A stretch of DNA of 64,000 nt, taken from assembly GCF_001424145.1 (NCBI RefSeq), contig NZ_LMQM01000012.1:62001-126000 (forward strand), given 5' to 3'. The stretch is from Chryseobacterium sp. Leaf404 (GTDB lineage Bacteria > Bacteroidota > Bacteroidia > Flavobacteriales > Weeksellaceae). How positions within the stretch are numbered: position 1 is the first letter of the stretch; the number at the start of each line of letters is the position of its first letter. A program made the translations under genes and the position numbers. Shown piece after piece: positions 63,987 to 64,000 of the stretch. The notes under the pieces are model-generated. The model saw only the letters and a list, made by a program, of their open reading frames with translations. It was not told the origin of the DNA and did not search any database.

Positions 63987-64000
63987 TTACTGACAAGTCG
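63987..64000 (-). CDS. Last codons of a gene beyond the right edge, probably a third giant surface protein
   Basis: The minus strand ends ACT-TGT-CAG-TAA, giving TCQ, like the ACQ end of the protein at 59056. A terminator follows 10 bases later. Only four codons are visible, so this rests mainly on context. Confidence 0.4.

Overview
The window looks like chromosome of a Chryseobacterium-like member of the Flavobacteriia (Bacteroidota). The signs are AT-rich intergenic DNA, SusC/SusD pairs, type IX secretion (T9SS) tails, -7 boxes of the form TAnnTTTG, Dps and ring-cleaving dioxygenase paralogues typical of soil flavobacteria, and many short intergenic repeats. Most genes lie on the minus strand from 1 to 30 kb, on the plus strand from 30 to 43 kb, and then mix.

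1-14.6 kb is a xylan/xylose/hexuronate utilisation locus read leftward: a Nudix-type regulator, xylulokinase (xylB), xylose isomerase (xylA), a SusC/SusD pair, mannonate dehydratase (uxuA), a mannonate oxidoreductase-like SDR, then a secreted GH95 and a GH43 that runs off the left edge. The outer-membrane pair would import xylo-oligosaccharides, the GH enzymes debranch and cleave them, XylA/XylB feed the pentose phosphate pathway, and UxuA/SDR handle the glucuronate side chains. A perfect inverted repeat upstream of the regulator is the best operator candidate.

15-31 kb holds gene remnants followed by a stress/electrophile-detoxification region: M17 N-domain protein, AlgE-like porin, DoxX, amidohydrolase, isochorismatase, pirin, a Crp/Fnr regulator, an antiporter, and an Mhq-like operon (two ring-cleaving dioxygenases, GNAT, carboxylesterase, cupin). 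Three of its transcription units carry the same promoter, with a palindrome centred about 41.5 bp upstream of the predicted start, a typical activator position.

30-42 kb (plus strand) holds Dps, a LytTR regulator, a hybrid histidine kinase, Old Yellow Enzyme, an SRPBCC-like protein, quinone reductase, a bicupin oxalate decarboxylase-like operon with peroxiredoxin and DsbA-like protein, and a haloperoxidase-type hydrolase. Four of these units share a second element (consensus TTGCCCATTCACCGAA) at an exactly constant distance from a TTTAC -7 box. This is a regulon readable from the sequence alone.

42-64 kb is accessory DNA: an ECF sigma factor with a membrane partner, an M4 protease, two pairs of small and giant surface proteins that share a C-terminal module (plus a decayed third copy), an integrase remnant beside tRNA-Asp with a partial tRNA duplication, and a TIR / TIR-like operon preceded by the stump of a probable NUC1 nuclease gene. 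That operon is the best candidate for an undescribed defence system.

An unusual number of genes are broken by one change: in-frame stops in a dioxygenase, the hybrid kinase and the nuclease stump; frameshifts in a hydrolase and two secreted proteins; and a lost ATG in Old Yellow Enzyme. This is either real decay or sequence error, and reads would settle it.
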